Below the pieces are notes generated by a model, which saw nothing but the letters and a program-made list of their open reading frames with translations, searched no databases and was not told the DNA's origin. From G963665495 sp963677785 (GTDB lineage: Bacteria; Desulfobacterota; Desulfovibrionia; Desulfovibrionales; Desulfovibrionaceae), in the NCBI GenBank assembly GCA_963677785.2, contig CAXXDH010000003.1:744001-808000 (forward strand): a DNA stretch of 64,000 nt. Direction: 5' to 3'. Within the stretch, counting starts at the first letter, position 1, and the number at the start of each line of letters is the position of its first letter. A program made the position numbers and the translations under genes. Positions 17,592-26,143 of the stretch are shown here, in pieces.

Positions 17592-18656
17592 CTAGTTGAC
17601 CTTGGGATCAAGTTCGCCCTTGGCATAGCGTTCGGCCATGGTCTCCATGGAGATGGGTTTGATCTTGTCCGCGTTTCCAGCGGTGCCGAAGGCTTCGTAA
17701 CGAGCGACACAAATGCCTTTCATGGCTTTCGTGGTTTCGCTCAGGTATTTGCGAGGATCGAATTCCGCGGGTTTTTCGGTCAGGAATTTGCGGATGGCGC
17801 CGGTAGAGGCCATACGCAGGTCCGTGTCGATATTCACCTTGCGGACGCCGTGTTTGATGCCCTCGCAGATTTCTTCCACAGGCACGCCGTAGGTCTGGCC
17901 CAGATCTCCGCCGTAGTCGTTGATGATCTTCAGCCAGTCCTGAGGTACGGAGGACGAACCGTGCATGACCAGGTGCGTATCGGGGATACGCGCGTGGATT
18001 TCCTTGATGCGGCTGATAGCCAGGATCTCGCCCGTGGGCGGACGGGTGAACTTGTAAGCGCCGTGGCTGGTGCCGATGGCGATGGCCAGGGCGTCGAGCC
18101 CGGTGGCTTTGACAAAATCCGCGGCCTGCTCCGGATCGGTCAGCATCTGTTCCTTGGACAACTTGCCTTCTGCACCCACGCCGTCTTCCTTGCCGGCCGT
18201 ACCGGTTTCCAGGGAGCCGAGCACACCGAGCTCGCCTTCAACGGACACGCCGCACGAATGGGACATTTCCACTACGTGGCGGGTGGTGTCGCGGTTATAC
18301 TCGTAGGTGGCCGGGGTTTTGTGGTCGGGCATCAGGGAGCCGTCCATCATCACGGAACTGAATCCGGTCTGGATGGACTGCGCGCATACGGCTGGAGAAG
18401 CGCCATGATCCTGGTGGAGGCAAACCGGAATGTCCGGCCACTGTTCGATGGCCGCAAGAATCAGATGCCGTACGAAGGATGACCCCGCGTACTTCCGTGC
18501 ACCGGCCGAACACTGCAGAATGGCCGGGCTGTTGGTCTCGGTGGCGGCCAGCATAATGGCGTGCACCTGCTCCATATTATTGACATTAAACGCCGGAACG
18601 CCGTACCCGTGCTCTGCGGCATGGTCCAGCAGCTGGCGCAAAGTGATAAGTCCCAT
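17592..18656 (-). CDS. fba: Class II fructose-bisphosphate aldolase
   Basis: A 354-residue zinc-dependent aldolase interconverting fructose 1,6-bisphosphate with dihydroxyacetone phosphate and glyceraldehyde 3-phosphate. The N-terminal [14 protein letters not shown], the metal-site HQDHG near residue 82, the long insertion rich in Gly/Glu around 140-165, GTSHGAYK near residue 197 and the HGSSSVP zinc-ligand motif near residue 232 all match the Calvin-cycle-subtype class II enzymes. AAGGAGGAGG precedes the start at 18656. Single gene in central metabolism, next to the IS remnant. Confidence 0.96.
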   Translation of the reverse strand: MGLITLRQLLDHAAEHGYGVPAFNVNNMEQVHAIMLAATETNSPAILQCSAGARKYAGSSFVRHLILAAIEQWPDIPVCLHQDHGASPAVCAQSIQTGFSSVMMDGSLMPDHKTPATYEYNRDTTRHVVEMSHSCGVSVEGELGVLGSLETGTAGKEDGVGAEGKLSKEQMLTDPEQAADFVKATGLDALAIAIGTSHGAYKFTRPPTGEILAISRIKEIHARIPDTHLVMHGSSSVPQDWLKIINDYGGDLGQTYGVPVEEICEGIKHGVRKVNIDTDLRMASTGAIRKFLTEKPAEFDPRKYLSETTKAMKGICVARYEAFGTAGNADKIKPISMETMAERYAKGELDPKVN

Positions 18657-18845
18657 CGCCTCCTCCTTGTGTCGGTTTCAGATAAGAGAAAAAACCCCTA
18701 AGACCGCTTAATTTCTTACAGCCCTATAGCACCAAATTGTTGCACGGCCAAGACATTCGGATCGCTTTTTGGAGGAGAGGGGGGTTGAATAAAATTTTTA
18801 TTCCAAAAAAACATTTGACGAAATAACCTTTCTGGAATTATTTTT

Positions 18846-19990
18846 GGCCCTCTGGAAATTCAGTGGGGGGCCCCGCTTTTGCTTGAGTCCGAATAGAGAC
18901 TGAGTCCGCCGCAAAAGAAATAGATCGCCGTCTTGAAATGCTCCTTGTTACGGTACCCACAAGCTCGGCGCTTGATGGACATGATCTTGCTATTTAGCCC
19001 TTCGGCCACGGCATTGGTCACTCGATGTCGACAAAAGGTCGCGATGTTGTCCATGTGACTCAGAAGCATATCTGCCACCTTTTTCATGGGGGCGAGCTTT
19101 GAACGTTTAGCCCAAGAGCACCACTTCTTCAGGAATCGTCTGGCCCAGCCCGGCGTTATGCAATCCCACAGACCACGAAGGCTTTCCTTCATTGCCCAGG
19201 CTTTAGCGGTCTTCAAATTCGCTTCCTTGAGTTCTTCCAGACGCGGCCGCTGGCTATCCGATAGATTTTCCTCAGAATAAAGCCACAGATACTAGCTGTC
19301 TTTGAAGATTTCGTTGGCCTCAGCCATCAGTTCTTTATGTTCATGGCGGCGTACTTTAACCACTGCCACTCCCACATGCTCCACAGTACCGCGAATCAAA
19401 TCACAGACCACTGCATATAGCTATACCCTTTGCGAAAGGCTTTTTCATCGACGCCGGGATAGCTGATCGCGCGTTGCTTTTTCCGACTCATTCCCCGGCG
19501 TACCGCACGCTCCATTACGCCCACGCCTGATCCCATGAGATGCGCATTAACTTACGCGCGCCTTCAATGGTGGAGCACTCCGTTAGGACGTCAGTAATCA
19601 ATCTTTCCATGAGTAAGGTAAATCGCGATCCGGGCTCGGACCAAAAGACATTGGCCTGTTTGACGCCATGCTCGGGGCAGGCCACCCGTGGAATCCGTGC
19701 GTGGATGAAGGTCTTGAATTAACACGTGTCCAGGTGTCGCCAGGTACGTTCCTCCGCATGATCCCGACAAGTCAATTCCTTGCCGCATTCCGGGCAAGCC
19801 CAGAGAACTTTGGCCTTATGAGCGAGTTTAATATCCACACGGCCCTCGGCCATTTTCAGGTCAACGCTATCGACAAACCAGGGCTTTTGATGCCTAAAAT
19901 CTGACCATAAAATGCGACGTCTCTCATTGGCGATCTCCTCCTGGAAATCGCCTACATTAGGATGCTACCCACGGCAAATCCGGAAGGACC
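18846..19990 (-). mobile_element. Degenerate ISL3-family insertion sequence
   Basis: The boundaries are proposed from imperfect inverted ends, GGCCCTCTGGAAATTCAGTG at 18846 and the reverse of 19968-19990 (GGTCCTTCCGGATTTGCCGT), which agree at roughly two thirds of positions. Inside is a broken transposase reading right to left. No target-site duplication is visible, fitting an old, decayed copy. Confidence 0.65.
18860..19927 (-). pseudogene. ISL3-family transposase, multiply frameshifted
   Basis: Read from ATG at 19927 (AGGAGGAG upstream) the product begins MRDVAFYGQILGI, shifts frame at the AAAA before KPWFVDSVDLKMAEG, continues through the zinc-ribbon segment CPECGKELTC, meets an in-frame stop where family members have Gln (after HLDTC, near 19719), then continues FKTFIHARIPRVACPEHG. 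Another frameshift follows WDQAWA, and further shifts or stops break the DDE domain before the intact C-terminal block AVAEGLNSKIMSIKRRACGY, ending at 18860. At least three frameshifts plus one nonsense codon mean it cannot make active transposase. Confidence 0.85.
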
Positions 19991-20025
19991 AGGAAAAAAA
20001 GACTTCAGGGTCGCGATCTTGCGTT

Positions 20026-20235
20026 TCATGCTGCGCGGTTTGTACTTGCCTGCCACTCCAGATACTTCCGGATCGTGTTTTTATCCACAGCGGCAACCGT
20101 CATCCGTCCATGGGCCTGTTGCCTGGACAAAAACTGTTGTAAATCAAGCTGATAGGCGTTTATGGTGAATGGGGACAGCCCGCGTTCGAGACGGCAGTGG
20201 CGCAGAAACACTTCGACGGCATCGGTCAGATTCAT
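20026..20235 (-). pseudogene. Truncated tyrosine recombinase (N-terminal SAM-like domain only)
   Basis: About 69 residues (LTDAVEVFLRHCRLERGLSP, then INAYQLDLQQFLSRQQ, then IRKYLEWQA) match the core-binding N-terminal domain of XerC/XerD-type integrases. The frame ends at 20026 before any catalytic region, and no Arg/His/Tyr catalytic half is visible on the far side of the neighbouring IS. Probably a remnant of an integrated element at the edge of the ISL3 debris. Confidence 0.65.
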
Positions 20236-20529
20236 AGGGCAGCTCTCATGTCGTAGTATTTGAACGCCAAAAGTTTTGACCGATAAAGCTTTAAATGACA
20301 CACAGATAGAACAATATCACAAATTCTGAATCTATATTATTTCCTACTGATACGCAGCCATATTGCTTCTATTTGCTATCTAGCAAAATGTTTTCTTTTT
20401 CGATTGATAGCCGTCAACCGATTTTGGAAGAGTAATTACTATATTTTCTTAAGCGTCATCACGGGTTATAGTGTTGTTGCATCAACCATACGCCCTTCCC
20501 CGCACGCATTCCTGGTTCCGACTCTCCCA

Positions 20530-20560
20530 AAAAAAAGGCCCCCGGTCGGAGGCCTTTAAA
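20530..20560 (-). terminator. Rho-independent terminator of glutamine synthetase
   Basis: On the minus strand AAAGGCC-(loop)-GGCCTTT is followed by an uninterrupted T-run, about 22 bases past the glnA stop. The rest of 20302-20582 is AT-rich with no gene that I can see. Confidence 0.8.
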
Positions 20561-20582
20561 AAGGAGACAAAACGCGTACGGC

Positions 20583-21926
20583 TTATAAAATAGGCAGGTA
20601 TTTTTCGATTTCGAATTCGGAAACATGGGTTCTGTATTCGTCCCATTCGATCATCTTGTTGCCCACCAGGTTGGCGTGGATGTGTTCGCCGAGAATGCTT
20701 TTCACCAGAGCGCTTTCCTGCAGTTTGACAGTGGCCTCGTGCAGGCTGCCGGGCAAGGCGTCGATGCCGCGATTGGCCATTTCGATATCGGTCATGGCGA
20801 AGATGTTGTCTTCCACGGCCGGGCTGATCTGGTAGCCTTTTTCAATGCCTTCCAGTCCCACGCCGAGCATGACGGCGAAGGCCAGATACGGATTGGCGGC
20901 CGGGTCCGGACAACGCAGCTCGATACGGGTGGCGGCTTCCTTGCCGGGTTTGTACATGGGCACGCGAATCAAGGCCGAACGGTTGCGCTGCGCCCAGGCA
21001 ACGTACACTGGGGCTTCATAGCCGGGGACAAGCCGCTTGTAGGAATTGACCCACTGGTTGGTCACGGCCACGAACTCGCTCGCGTGTTTGAGCAGGCCCG
21101 CGATATAGGACTTGGCCTCACCGCTGAGGTGGTTGGGATCCGCCGGATCAAAGAAAGAGTTCTTGCCGTTCTTGAACAGGCTCTGGTGTACGTGCATGCC
21201 GGAACCGTTTTCGCCGAACAGCGGTTTGGGCATGAAGGTGGCGTAGCAGCCGTGCTTGCGGGCCACTTCCTTGACCACGACCTTGTAGGTCATGGCCACG
21301 TCGGCCATGGTCAGGCCTTCCTGGTAGCGCAGATCGATTTCGTGCTGGCTGGGCGCCACTTCGTGGTGGCTGTATTCGACCTGAATGCCCATTTTCTGCA
21401 GGTTGAAAATGATGTCGCGGCGTACGTCGTTGGCCAAATCCAGGGGAGGCGCGTCAAAATAGCCGCCGGCATCCAGGGTTTCGGGGCATTTGGGCGAGGC
21501 GAACAGGAAGAACTCCAGCTCCGGACCGACAAAATACGTATAGCCCTTTTCAGCGGCCTTCTCGAGGGCCTTTTTGAAAATATAGCGGCTGTCGCCCTCG
21601 TAAGGGGTGCCGTCCGGGGTGCAGATGTCGCAAAAAACACGTGCGACTGGACGGTCGGACGGACGCCAGGAACAAATCTGGAAGGTGGTCGCATCCGGAT
21701 AAGCCACCATGTCGCTTTCCTGGATACGCGTAAACCCGAGAATGGAGGAACCATCGAAGCCCATTCCTTCGTCAAAGGCGGCCTCGAGTTCATCCGGAGT
21801 GATCTGGAAACTTTTCAGGGTTCCCAGGATGTCGACAAACCAGAACTGAATGAAGCTGATATTGTATTCTTTTACGGCCTTGAGCACATCGTCTGCGTTT
21901 TTGCAATTGAAAACAGGGATGTCCAT
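20583..21926 (-). CDS. glnA: Glutamine synthetase type I (alpha-like)
   Basis: A 447-residue enzyme that condenses ammonia and glutamate with ATP. Family blocks are in order: FDGSSILGF near residue 60, the metal-binding ELEFFLF and EVAPSQHEID motifs, GSGMHVHQSLF near residue 245, and RIELRCPDPAANPYL near residue 315. The region aligned with the adenylylation loop of enterobacterial enzymes reads MTDIEMANRGIDALPGSL and lacks the NLYDLPP tyrosine, so it looks like the GSI-alpha type not controlled by adenylylation. Length is typical. It starts at 21926 with GGAGG upstream, and a sigma-54 promoter candidate lies at 21990-22005. Confidence 0.96.
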   Translation of the reverse strand: MDIPVFNCKNADDVLKAVKEYNISFIQFWFVDILGTLKSFQITPDELEAAFDEGMGFDGSSILGFTRIQESDMVAYPDATTFQICSWRPSDRPVARVFCDICTPDGTPYEGDSRYIFKKALEKAAEKGYTYFVGPELEFFLFASPKCPETLDAGGYFDAPPLDLANDVRRDIIFNLQKMGIQVEYSHHEVAPSQHEIDLRYQEGLTMADVAMTYKVVVKEVARKHGCYATFMPKPLFGENGSGMHVHQSLFKNGKNSFFDPADPNHLSGEAKSYIAGLLKHASEFVAVTNQWVNSYKRLVPGYEAPVYVAWAQRNRSALIRVPMYKPGKEAATRIELRCPDPAANPYLAFAVMLGVGLEGIEKGYQISPAVEDNIFAMTDIEMANRGIDALPGSLHEATVKLQESALVKSILGEHIHANLVGNKMIEWDEYRTHVSEFEIEKYLPIL

Positions 21927-21989
21927 ACATTTCCTCCATGTTTATGACTGTACATTTCCAAGAAAAGTCCGGGCCTCGCAACGTCTTAT

Positions 21990-22005
21990 TACAACTGTCG
22001 GGCCA
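21990..22005 (-). promoter_or_regulatory. Sigma-54 (-24/-12) promoter candidate for glnA
   Basis: On the minus strand TGGCCCGACAGTTGTA fits TGGCAC-N5-TTGC with the exact GG/GC-element spacing (the -12 reads TTGT). It lies about 64 bases upstream of the glnA start. Nitrogen-regulated sigma-54 control would suit glutamine synthetase. Confidence 0.6.
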
Positions 22006-22096
22006 CTTATTTTTTCTAGTATCAGATCATGCGCTTAGAAGAAACCCGAAAGGCAGGAAAAAACACACCACTGTACATTTTTGTAAAATACTCAAA

Positions 22097-22125
22097 GACA
22101 AAATGAGATTTTTACTCATTTTGTC
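22097..22125. repeat. AT-rich inverted repeat in the glnA upstream region
   Basis: A perfect 11-base inverted repeat (GACAAAATGAG / CTCATTTTGTC, 7-base spacer) lies between the end of the radical SAM gene and the glnA promoter. It could terminate the upstream transcript or bind a regulator. An 11-base direct repeat ACTGTACATTT also occurs at 21947-21957 and 22070-22080. Confidence 0.5.
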
Positions 22126-22195
22126 AAAAGCAAATGCCAGAAATGAGGCTTGCTACAAAAAAGTGTTTTCTCTTCCGGTAAATAATGAATTGATT

Positions 22196-23146
22196 CTATT
22201 GACTGAACAACGATCGAAAAAAAAATTCCATACGGGATTCACGATCGTCAATACGCGTGAGCCCGGCTGCACGCGCCTCTTGTAACGCGGCCTCATAGGC
22301 GCCGGGATCCAGCGGACGGTCCAGCTCCGGAAACTGCGAGGCAAGCCCGCACGGCCGATACTGATCCATGATGTTGACGTAGGTGTTGGTGGAAACATTC
22401 CGGGCGATGAATTGCATCCATTTGGCCGTGCCCGCCAGTCCGGAAGGCATCAGCAAATGGCGGATCAGCAGTCCACGGGTTGCCAGGCCGAGGCTGTCTG
22501 TTTTCAGATCGCCCACCTGGCGGTGCATTTCACGTACGCAATCTCTGGCGCATTCGGGATAATCCGCAGCTCCCTGGCAATAGGTGTCGGCCGGGGTGCT
22601 TTCCCAGAATTTGACATCCGGCATGTAGATATCAATCACACCATCCAGCAGTTTCAACGTGGAGATTTTGTCGTACGCGCTGGAGTTGTAGACCAGAGGC
22701 AGGTTGAGCCCCTGCTCCACGGCAAGGGGCAGGGCTTCGAGAATCTGCGCCACCACATGCGACGGAGTCACAAAATTAATGTTTTGCGCGCCCTGGTTCT
22801 GCAGCTCCAGCATGATCCAGGCCAACTGGTCGGCCGTGACTTCCGTGCTGTCGCTCACATCGTGGCTGATATCGAAATTCTGACAAAACGCGCAGTTCAA
22901 ATTGCATCCGGCAAAGAAAATCGTTCCAGATCCGCCGGAGCCGACCAGAGGCGCTTCTTCGCCGAAATGGAGCGAATAGGATGCCACGCGGGCCAGACGG
23001 GTATTCTGGCAATGTCCCTGTTCGCCCTCCTGCCTGTTGACGCCGCAGGAGCGCGGACACAGGGCGCAAAAAGCCAGACTCGCCAGGGCCGTACTCACGC
23101 GTTTTTTCAATTCTCCGGAAGCGTGGAGCTCAGTATAATGAGGCAT
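22196..23146 (-). CDS. Radical SAM protein related to PflA-type activases
   Basis: A 316-residue radical SAM protein. The S-adenosylmethionine cluster motif is CNLNCAFC near residue 80, preceded by a cysteine-rich N-terminus (CALCPRSCGVNR, then GHC near residue 46) that could hold a second cluster. FVTPSHVVAQILEAL and VIDIYMPDVKFW are typical of the uncharacterised PflA-like branch. It starts nine bases after the stop of another radical SAM gene, so the two are one transcript. The target is unknown; glycyl-radical activation is possible but no glycyl-radical enzyme is adjacent. Confidence 0.85.
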   Translation of the reverse strand: MPHYTELHASGELKKRVSTALASLAFCALCPRSCGVNRQEGEQGHCQNTRLARVASYSLHFGEEAPLVGSGGSGTIFFAGCNLNCAFCQNFDISHDVSDSTEVTADQLAWIMLELQNQGAQNINFVTPSHVVAQILEALPLAVEQGLNLPLVYNSSAYDKISTLKLLDGVIDIYMPDVKFWESTPADTYCQGAADYPECARDCVREMHRQVGDLKTDSLGLATRGLLIRHLLMPSGLAGTAKWMQFIARNVSTNTYVNIMDQYRPCGLASQFPELDRPLDPGAYEAALQEARAAGLTRIDDRESRMEFFFRSLFSQ

Positions 23147-23155
23147 ACCAGCGCC

Positions 23156-24529
23156 TTATCTGAGCATCTGGGATATTTCCGAACGTTTCTCCCAGGAAAA
23201 TCCTCCTGGAATACACGGCCAGATGGAATTGTTCTGGTACAATGGATCCTCCCCCAAAGGATACGGTGAATGGCTTTGCGCTTCTGCAAACAACCTGCTG
23301 CCCGGAATCGGCGTATAGTGCGATATGTAGGGCTGCAGGCCGAGGGCCCGTACCGCTGCAATGGTTCTGCCTAATTCGTCGAATGTTTGTCCCGGCAAAC
23401 CAAAGAGAATGTATACACCGATTTGATCCGCTTGAAAACCCGCATCGAGCAGATTCCGCACTCCTGTGCGCCACTCTCCCTGCGTGAGTTTGCTATCCAG
23501 ACGGTCCGTGAAGAGCGTTGTTTCCAGTCCCAGACGAATGGTGGTCAGTCCCGCTATCCGCAACAAGCGGCAGATTTCAGGCGTCAGCAGCCGAATGTGC
23601 AAAGCGTTCGGCGTATGCAGCCGGACAACTTGCCCGCAATCGACAATCCGCTCCAGCAGCGGACGCAGCCATTTGTCCGGACGGACCAGCACCGCGTCAT
23701 CAAAAAAAGCGAAATCCCTGACCCCTTTCAGCAATTCCCCCCGGAATTCGGACCAGGTCAACGCCACGGCTTTGATGGCGAAATGATCATACAACTCGTG
23801 GCTGGCGCAATAGGCGCAGTGAAACGGGCAGCCTCTGGAGCCCATGATGGGCGCGTATGCGGGCGCGGGATACAAATCCAGGGCCAGCCCGAAGCCCGCA
23901 TTTTCCGGAAGCCTTTTTACGGGGACGTTCAACAGCTCCCAAAAGTTTCGCCAGTTTTCCGGAGTTTCAAACGGTCCCGAGACCACAAGGTCCGCCAGAC
24001 CAAATTCCTGCGCGTGCGTACGGCATAGCGTGGGGTAGACGCCTCCCAGCACCAGCTTTGCTTTTGGAAACAACTCGCGCGCCAGGCGCAGAACCGCCAC
24101 GGCGCTCGGGTACCAGTAGGTCATCTGGCAGGTCACGAATACGGCGTCCGGCGCCGGATCCATCCGCGCAAGCGCACCGGCCACGGCTTCGTACGGCAGT
24201 CCGTAGCGGCAGTACTGCCGGGGCACGTGGCTCAAAACTCCGGGCAATGGCAGCCTGGTCTTGGGGAAACTGCCCGTACCGTTCTGCTTTATCTTGTGCC
24301 AGCGAATGTCGCGCCAGGTGGGATCCAGGCAATCCAGCAAGGCCACACTGCAGCCGCACGCACGCAATGTATCCAGGCAGGAAAGCAGCCCCACGGGCCG
24401 CTGCCAGAGATTATAGGCGGCGAAATCGTAAATCCACGGATTGATCCCCAGAACCCTGGGGCCGTCCGCGCAGCCCGGCGGAACCGACCAGGCAATGTCG
24501 GGCCAAAGAGGAAGCACGGGATCTGACAT
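23156..24529 (-). CDS. B12-binding-domain radical SAM protein
   Basis: A 457-residue protein with an N-terminal cobalamin-binding-like Rossmann region (residues about 25-180; PRVLGINPWIYDFAAYN and KLVLGGVYPTL) and a radical SAM core starting at CPFHCAYC near residue 233, continuing to FGLPGQTFDELGRT. This architecture is shared with class B methyltransferases and other B12 radical SAM enzymes; the substrate is not apparent. The upstream leader is largely a stem-loop (24542-24566), and no Shine-Dalgarno precedes the ATG at 24529. It is co-transcribed with the PflA-like gene downstream. Confidence 0.85.
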   Translation of the reverse strand: MSDPVLPLWPDIAWSVPPGCADGPRVLGINPWIYDFAAYNLWQRPVGLLSCLDTLRACGCSVALLDCLDPTWRDIRWHKIKQNGTGSFPKTRLPLPGVLSHVPRQYCRYGLPYEAVAGALARMDPAPDAVFVTCQMTYWYPSAVAVLRLARELFPKAKLVLGGVYPTLCRTHAQEFGLADLVVSGPFETPENWRNFWELLNVPVKRLPENAGFGLALDLYPAPAYAPIMGSRGCPFHCAYCASHELYDHFAIKAVALTWSEFRGELLKGVRDFAFFDDAVLVRPDKWLRPLLERIVDCGQVVRLHTPNALHIRLLTPEICRLLRIAGLTTIRLGLETTLFTDRLDSKLTQGEWRTGVRNLLDAGFQADQIGVYILFGLPGQTFDELGRTIAAVRALGLQPYISHYTPIPGSRLFAEAQSHSPYPLGEDPLYQNNSIWPCIPGGFSWEKRSEISQMLR

Positions 24530-24541
24530 GGGAATGGAAAA

Positions 24542-24566
24542 GGAGAACGGCCCAAGGCCGTTCTCC
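24542..24566 (-). terminator. Hairpin between EF-hand gene and radical SAM gene
   Basis: A perfect 11-base stem (GGAGAACGGCC / GGCCGTTCTCC) with a 3-base loop is followed by CTTTTCC on the minus strand. It sits 10 bases past the EF-hand stop and ends about 13 bases before the radical SAM start codon, so it may terminate one transcript and constrain translation of the next. Confidence 0.65.
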
Positions 24567-24576
24567 GTAAAATACC

Positions 24577-25005
24577 TTAAAAACGGAACAGAACGAGGGA
24601 TTCCTTCTTGTTCACGAAGCCGTCATTGTCGGCATCGGCCGAATTGAAAGCGGCTTTGGTGCTGCCGGGGTACTGCAGGTGCAGTTCTTTCCAGGTAACC
24701 ACCCCGTCCTTGTTGATATCAATGTCGTTCAGCTTGAAAGCCACGGCGTCCGCACCGCTGTTCTTCCACTTGTCCGCGAATTCCTGCAGAGAAATGACAC
24801 CGTCATGGTTTGTGTCGTCTTCCAGCGTAAAGGCAACGGCCTCATCGCCCCCGCTTGCAGTAAAATTCGCATCGAATTCCTGTTTGCTGATCTGGCCGTC
24901 CTTGTCTCCATCCATGCCGTCAAACACCGCGTTCTGTTTATCTCCGCCCGATACCAGAGAAGCGCAAAACAAAAGAGCCAGCGAAGTCAATATAAAAATA
25001 CGCAT
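24577..25005 (-). CDS. Exported EF-hand calcium-binding protein
   Basis: A 142-residue protein with a Sec signal peptide (residues 1-20, LTSLALLFCASLVSG) followed by four EF-hand loops: DGDKDGQISKQE, DDTNHDGVISLQE, DINKDGVVTWKE and DADNDGFVNKKE, each with the acidic ligands and central glycine. Secreted or periplasmic EF-hand proteins of this size usually buffer or sense calcium. The start at 25005 has AAGGAG. It is preceded by the response regulator gene (89-base gap) and ends at a hairpin, so it may be monocistronic. Confidence 0.92.
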   Translation of the reverse strand: MRIFILTSLALLFCASLVSGGDKQNAVFDGMDGDKDGQISKQEFDANFTASGGDEAVAFTLEDDTNHDGVISLQEFADKWKNSGADAVAFKLNDIDINKDGVVTWKELHLQYPGSTKAAFNSADADNDGFVNKKESLVLFRF

Positions 25006-25093
25006 ATTCCAACACTCCTTGAACTTGCTGGCAATGACTATTTCACGAAATCAAGGGGGCTGCAAGCCTGACGCAGCAAGAGAAGCTGCTCAA

Positions 25094-26143
25094 CTACAAA
25101 CAGACGTCTTCAACATCCTTTTTCTTTTCCCAGAATGCCATGATCTCTTCGATCATACCGCGGATGGAAAGAAACAGTGCGGCAAGGCGCGGCTCGAAAT
25201 GGCCCTCGCTCTGTTCGATATACGCAAAGGCTTTGTCCAACGGCCAGGGCTCCTTGTAAGGACGTCGCATGGTCAATGCGTCAAAGACGTCGGCAATGGC
25301 CACGATCCGTGCGGATTCCGGGATTTCCGCGCCCTTGAGATTCTCGGGATAACCTTTGCCGTCCCAGCGTTCATGATGGTTGCGGGCGATCTCGGCCGCC
25401 ATCCGGAACACGGGCGCCTTGCTCACGGAAAGAATATCGTATCCGATCATGGAATGCGTACGCATGATATCCCATTCGTCGGCATTGAGCTTCCCAGGCT
25501 TTTTCAATACCGAGTCGGGAATACCGATCTTGCCCGTATCGTGCATAGGCGCCGCGAGTTGCAGCAGCGCCTGTTGTTCCACCGGCCAGTTCGCGGCCTG
25601 GGCCAGGGCTTGAGCATAACAAGCCATACGCCAAATATGAACGCCCGTATCATCGTCGTTGAAATGACTGGCCTGCCCGAGCATGAAAATGGCGTCCCGC
25701 TGCGCTTGCTTGATTTCCGCCACCTGTTGCTCCACGGTTTTTTCGCAAGACAATTGCTGGTTGGCAAGGGCGAGGTGAGCTGCCACCCGGGCCAGGACCA
25801 CGGAAGGCGAAATGGGTTTGGTGATGTAGTCCACCGCGCCGACCTCGAATCCCCGGGTTTCATCGCTGACTTCGCTCATGGCCGTGACAAAGATCACTGG
25901 AATTCTCGCGGTTTTGTAATCGGCCTTGAGCCGCCTGCAGACCTCATAGCCGTCCATCTCCGGCATCATGATGTCCAGGAGAATCAGGTCCGGGGGCGTC
26001 TCCGCCGCCAGCTCCAGAGCCTTTTCGCCCATCATCGCCACACTCAGCTCGTAGTCGTCGCCGAGTACCTCGACCAGGATGTCGATATTCGCCTCATTAT
26101 CGTCGACCACCATGACAAGCGGTCTTTCCGTATCGCTATGCAT
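25094..26143 (-). CDS. Response regulator with HD-GYP phosphodiesterase output
   Basis: A 349-residue cytoplasmic regulator. The receiver domain (residues about 8-125) has the DD pair (VVDDNEANID), phosphoacceptor Asp near residue 54 in LILLDIMMPEMDG, and Lys in YITKP. The HD-GYP domain (about 165-345) has HDTGKIGIPD and the GYP-type motif HHERWDGKGYP, so it should hydrolyse cyclic di-GMP when activated. Its ATG at 26143 overlaps the last codons of the giant hybrid kinase by 8 bases, implying translational coupling and a cognate pair. Confidence 0.93.
   Translation of the reverse strand: MHSDTERPLVMVVDDNEANIDILVEVLGDDYELSVAMMGEKALELAAETPPDLILLDIMMPEMDGYEVCRRLKADYKTARIPVIFVTAMSEVSDETRGFEVGAVDYITKPISPSVVLARVAAHLALANQQLSCEKTVEQQVAEIKQAQRDAIFMLGQASHFNDDDTGVHIWRMACYAQALAQAANWPVEQQALLQLAAPMHDTGKIGIPDSVLKKPGKLNADEWDIMRTHSMIGYDILSVSKAPVFRMAAEIARNHHERWDGKGYPENLKGAEIPESARIVAIADVFDALTMRRPYKEPWPLDKAFAYIEQSEGHFEPRLAALFLSIRGMIEEIMAFWEKKKDVEDVCL

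Noticed and set aside
22070..22125. Possible riboswitch upstream of glnA
   Set aside because: The inverted repeat is AT-rich and simple; no glutamine or other riboswitch core was seen.
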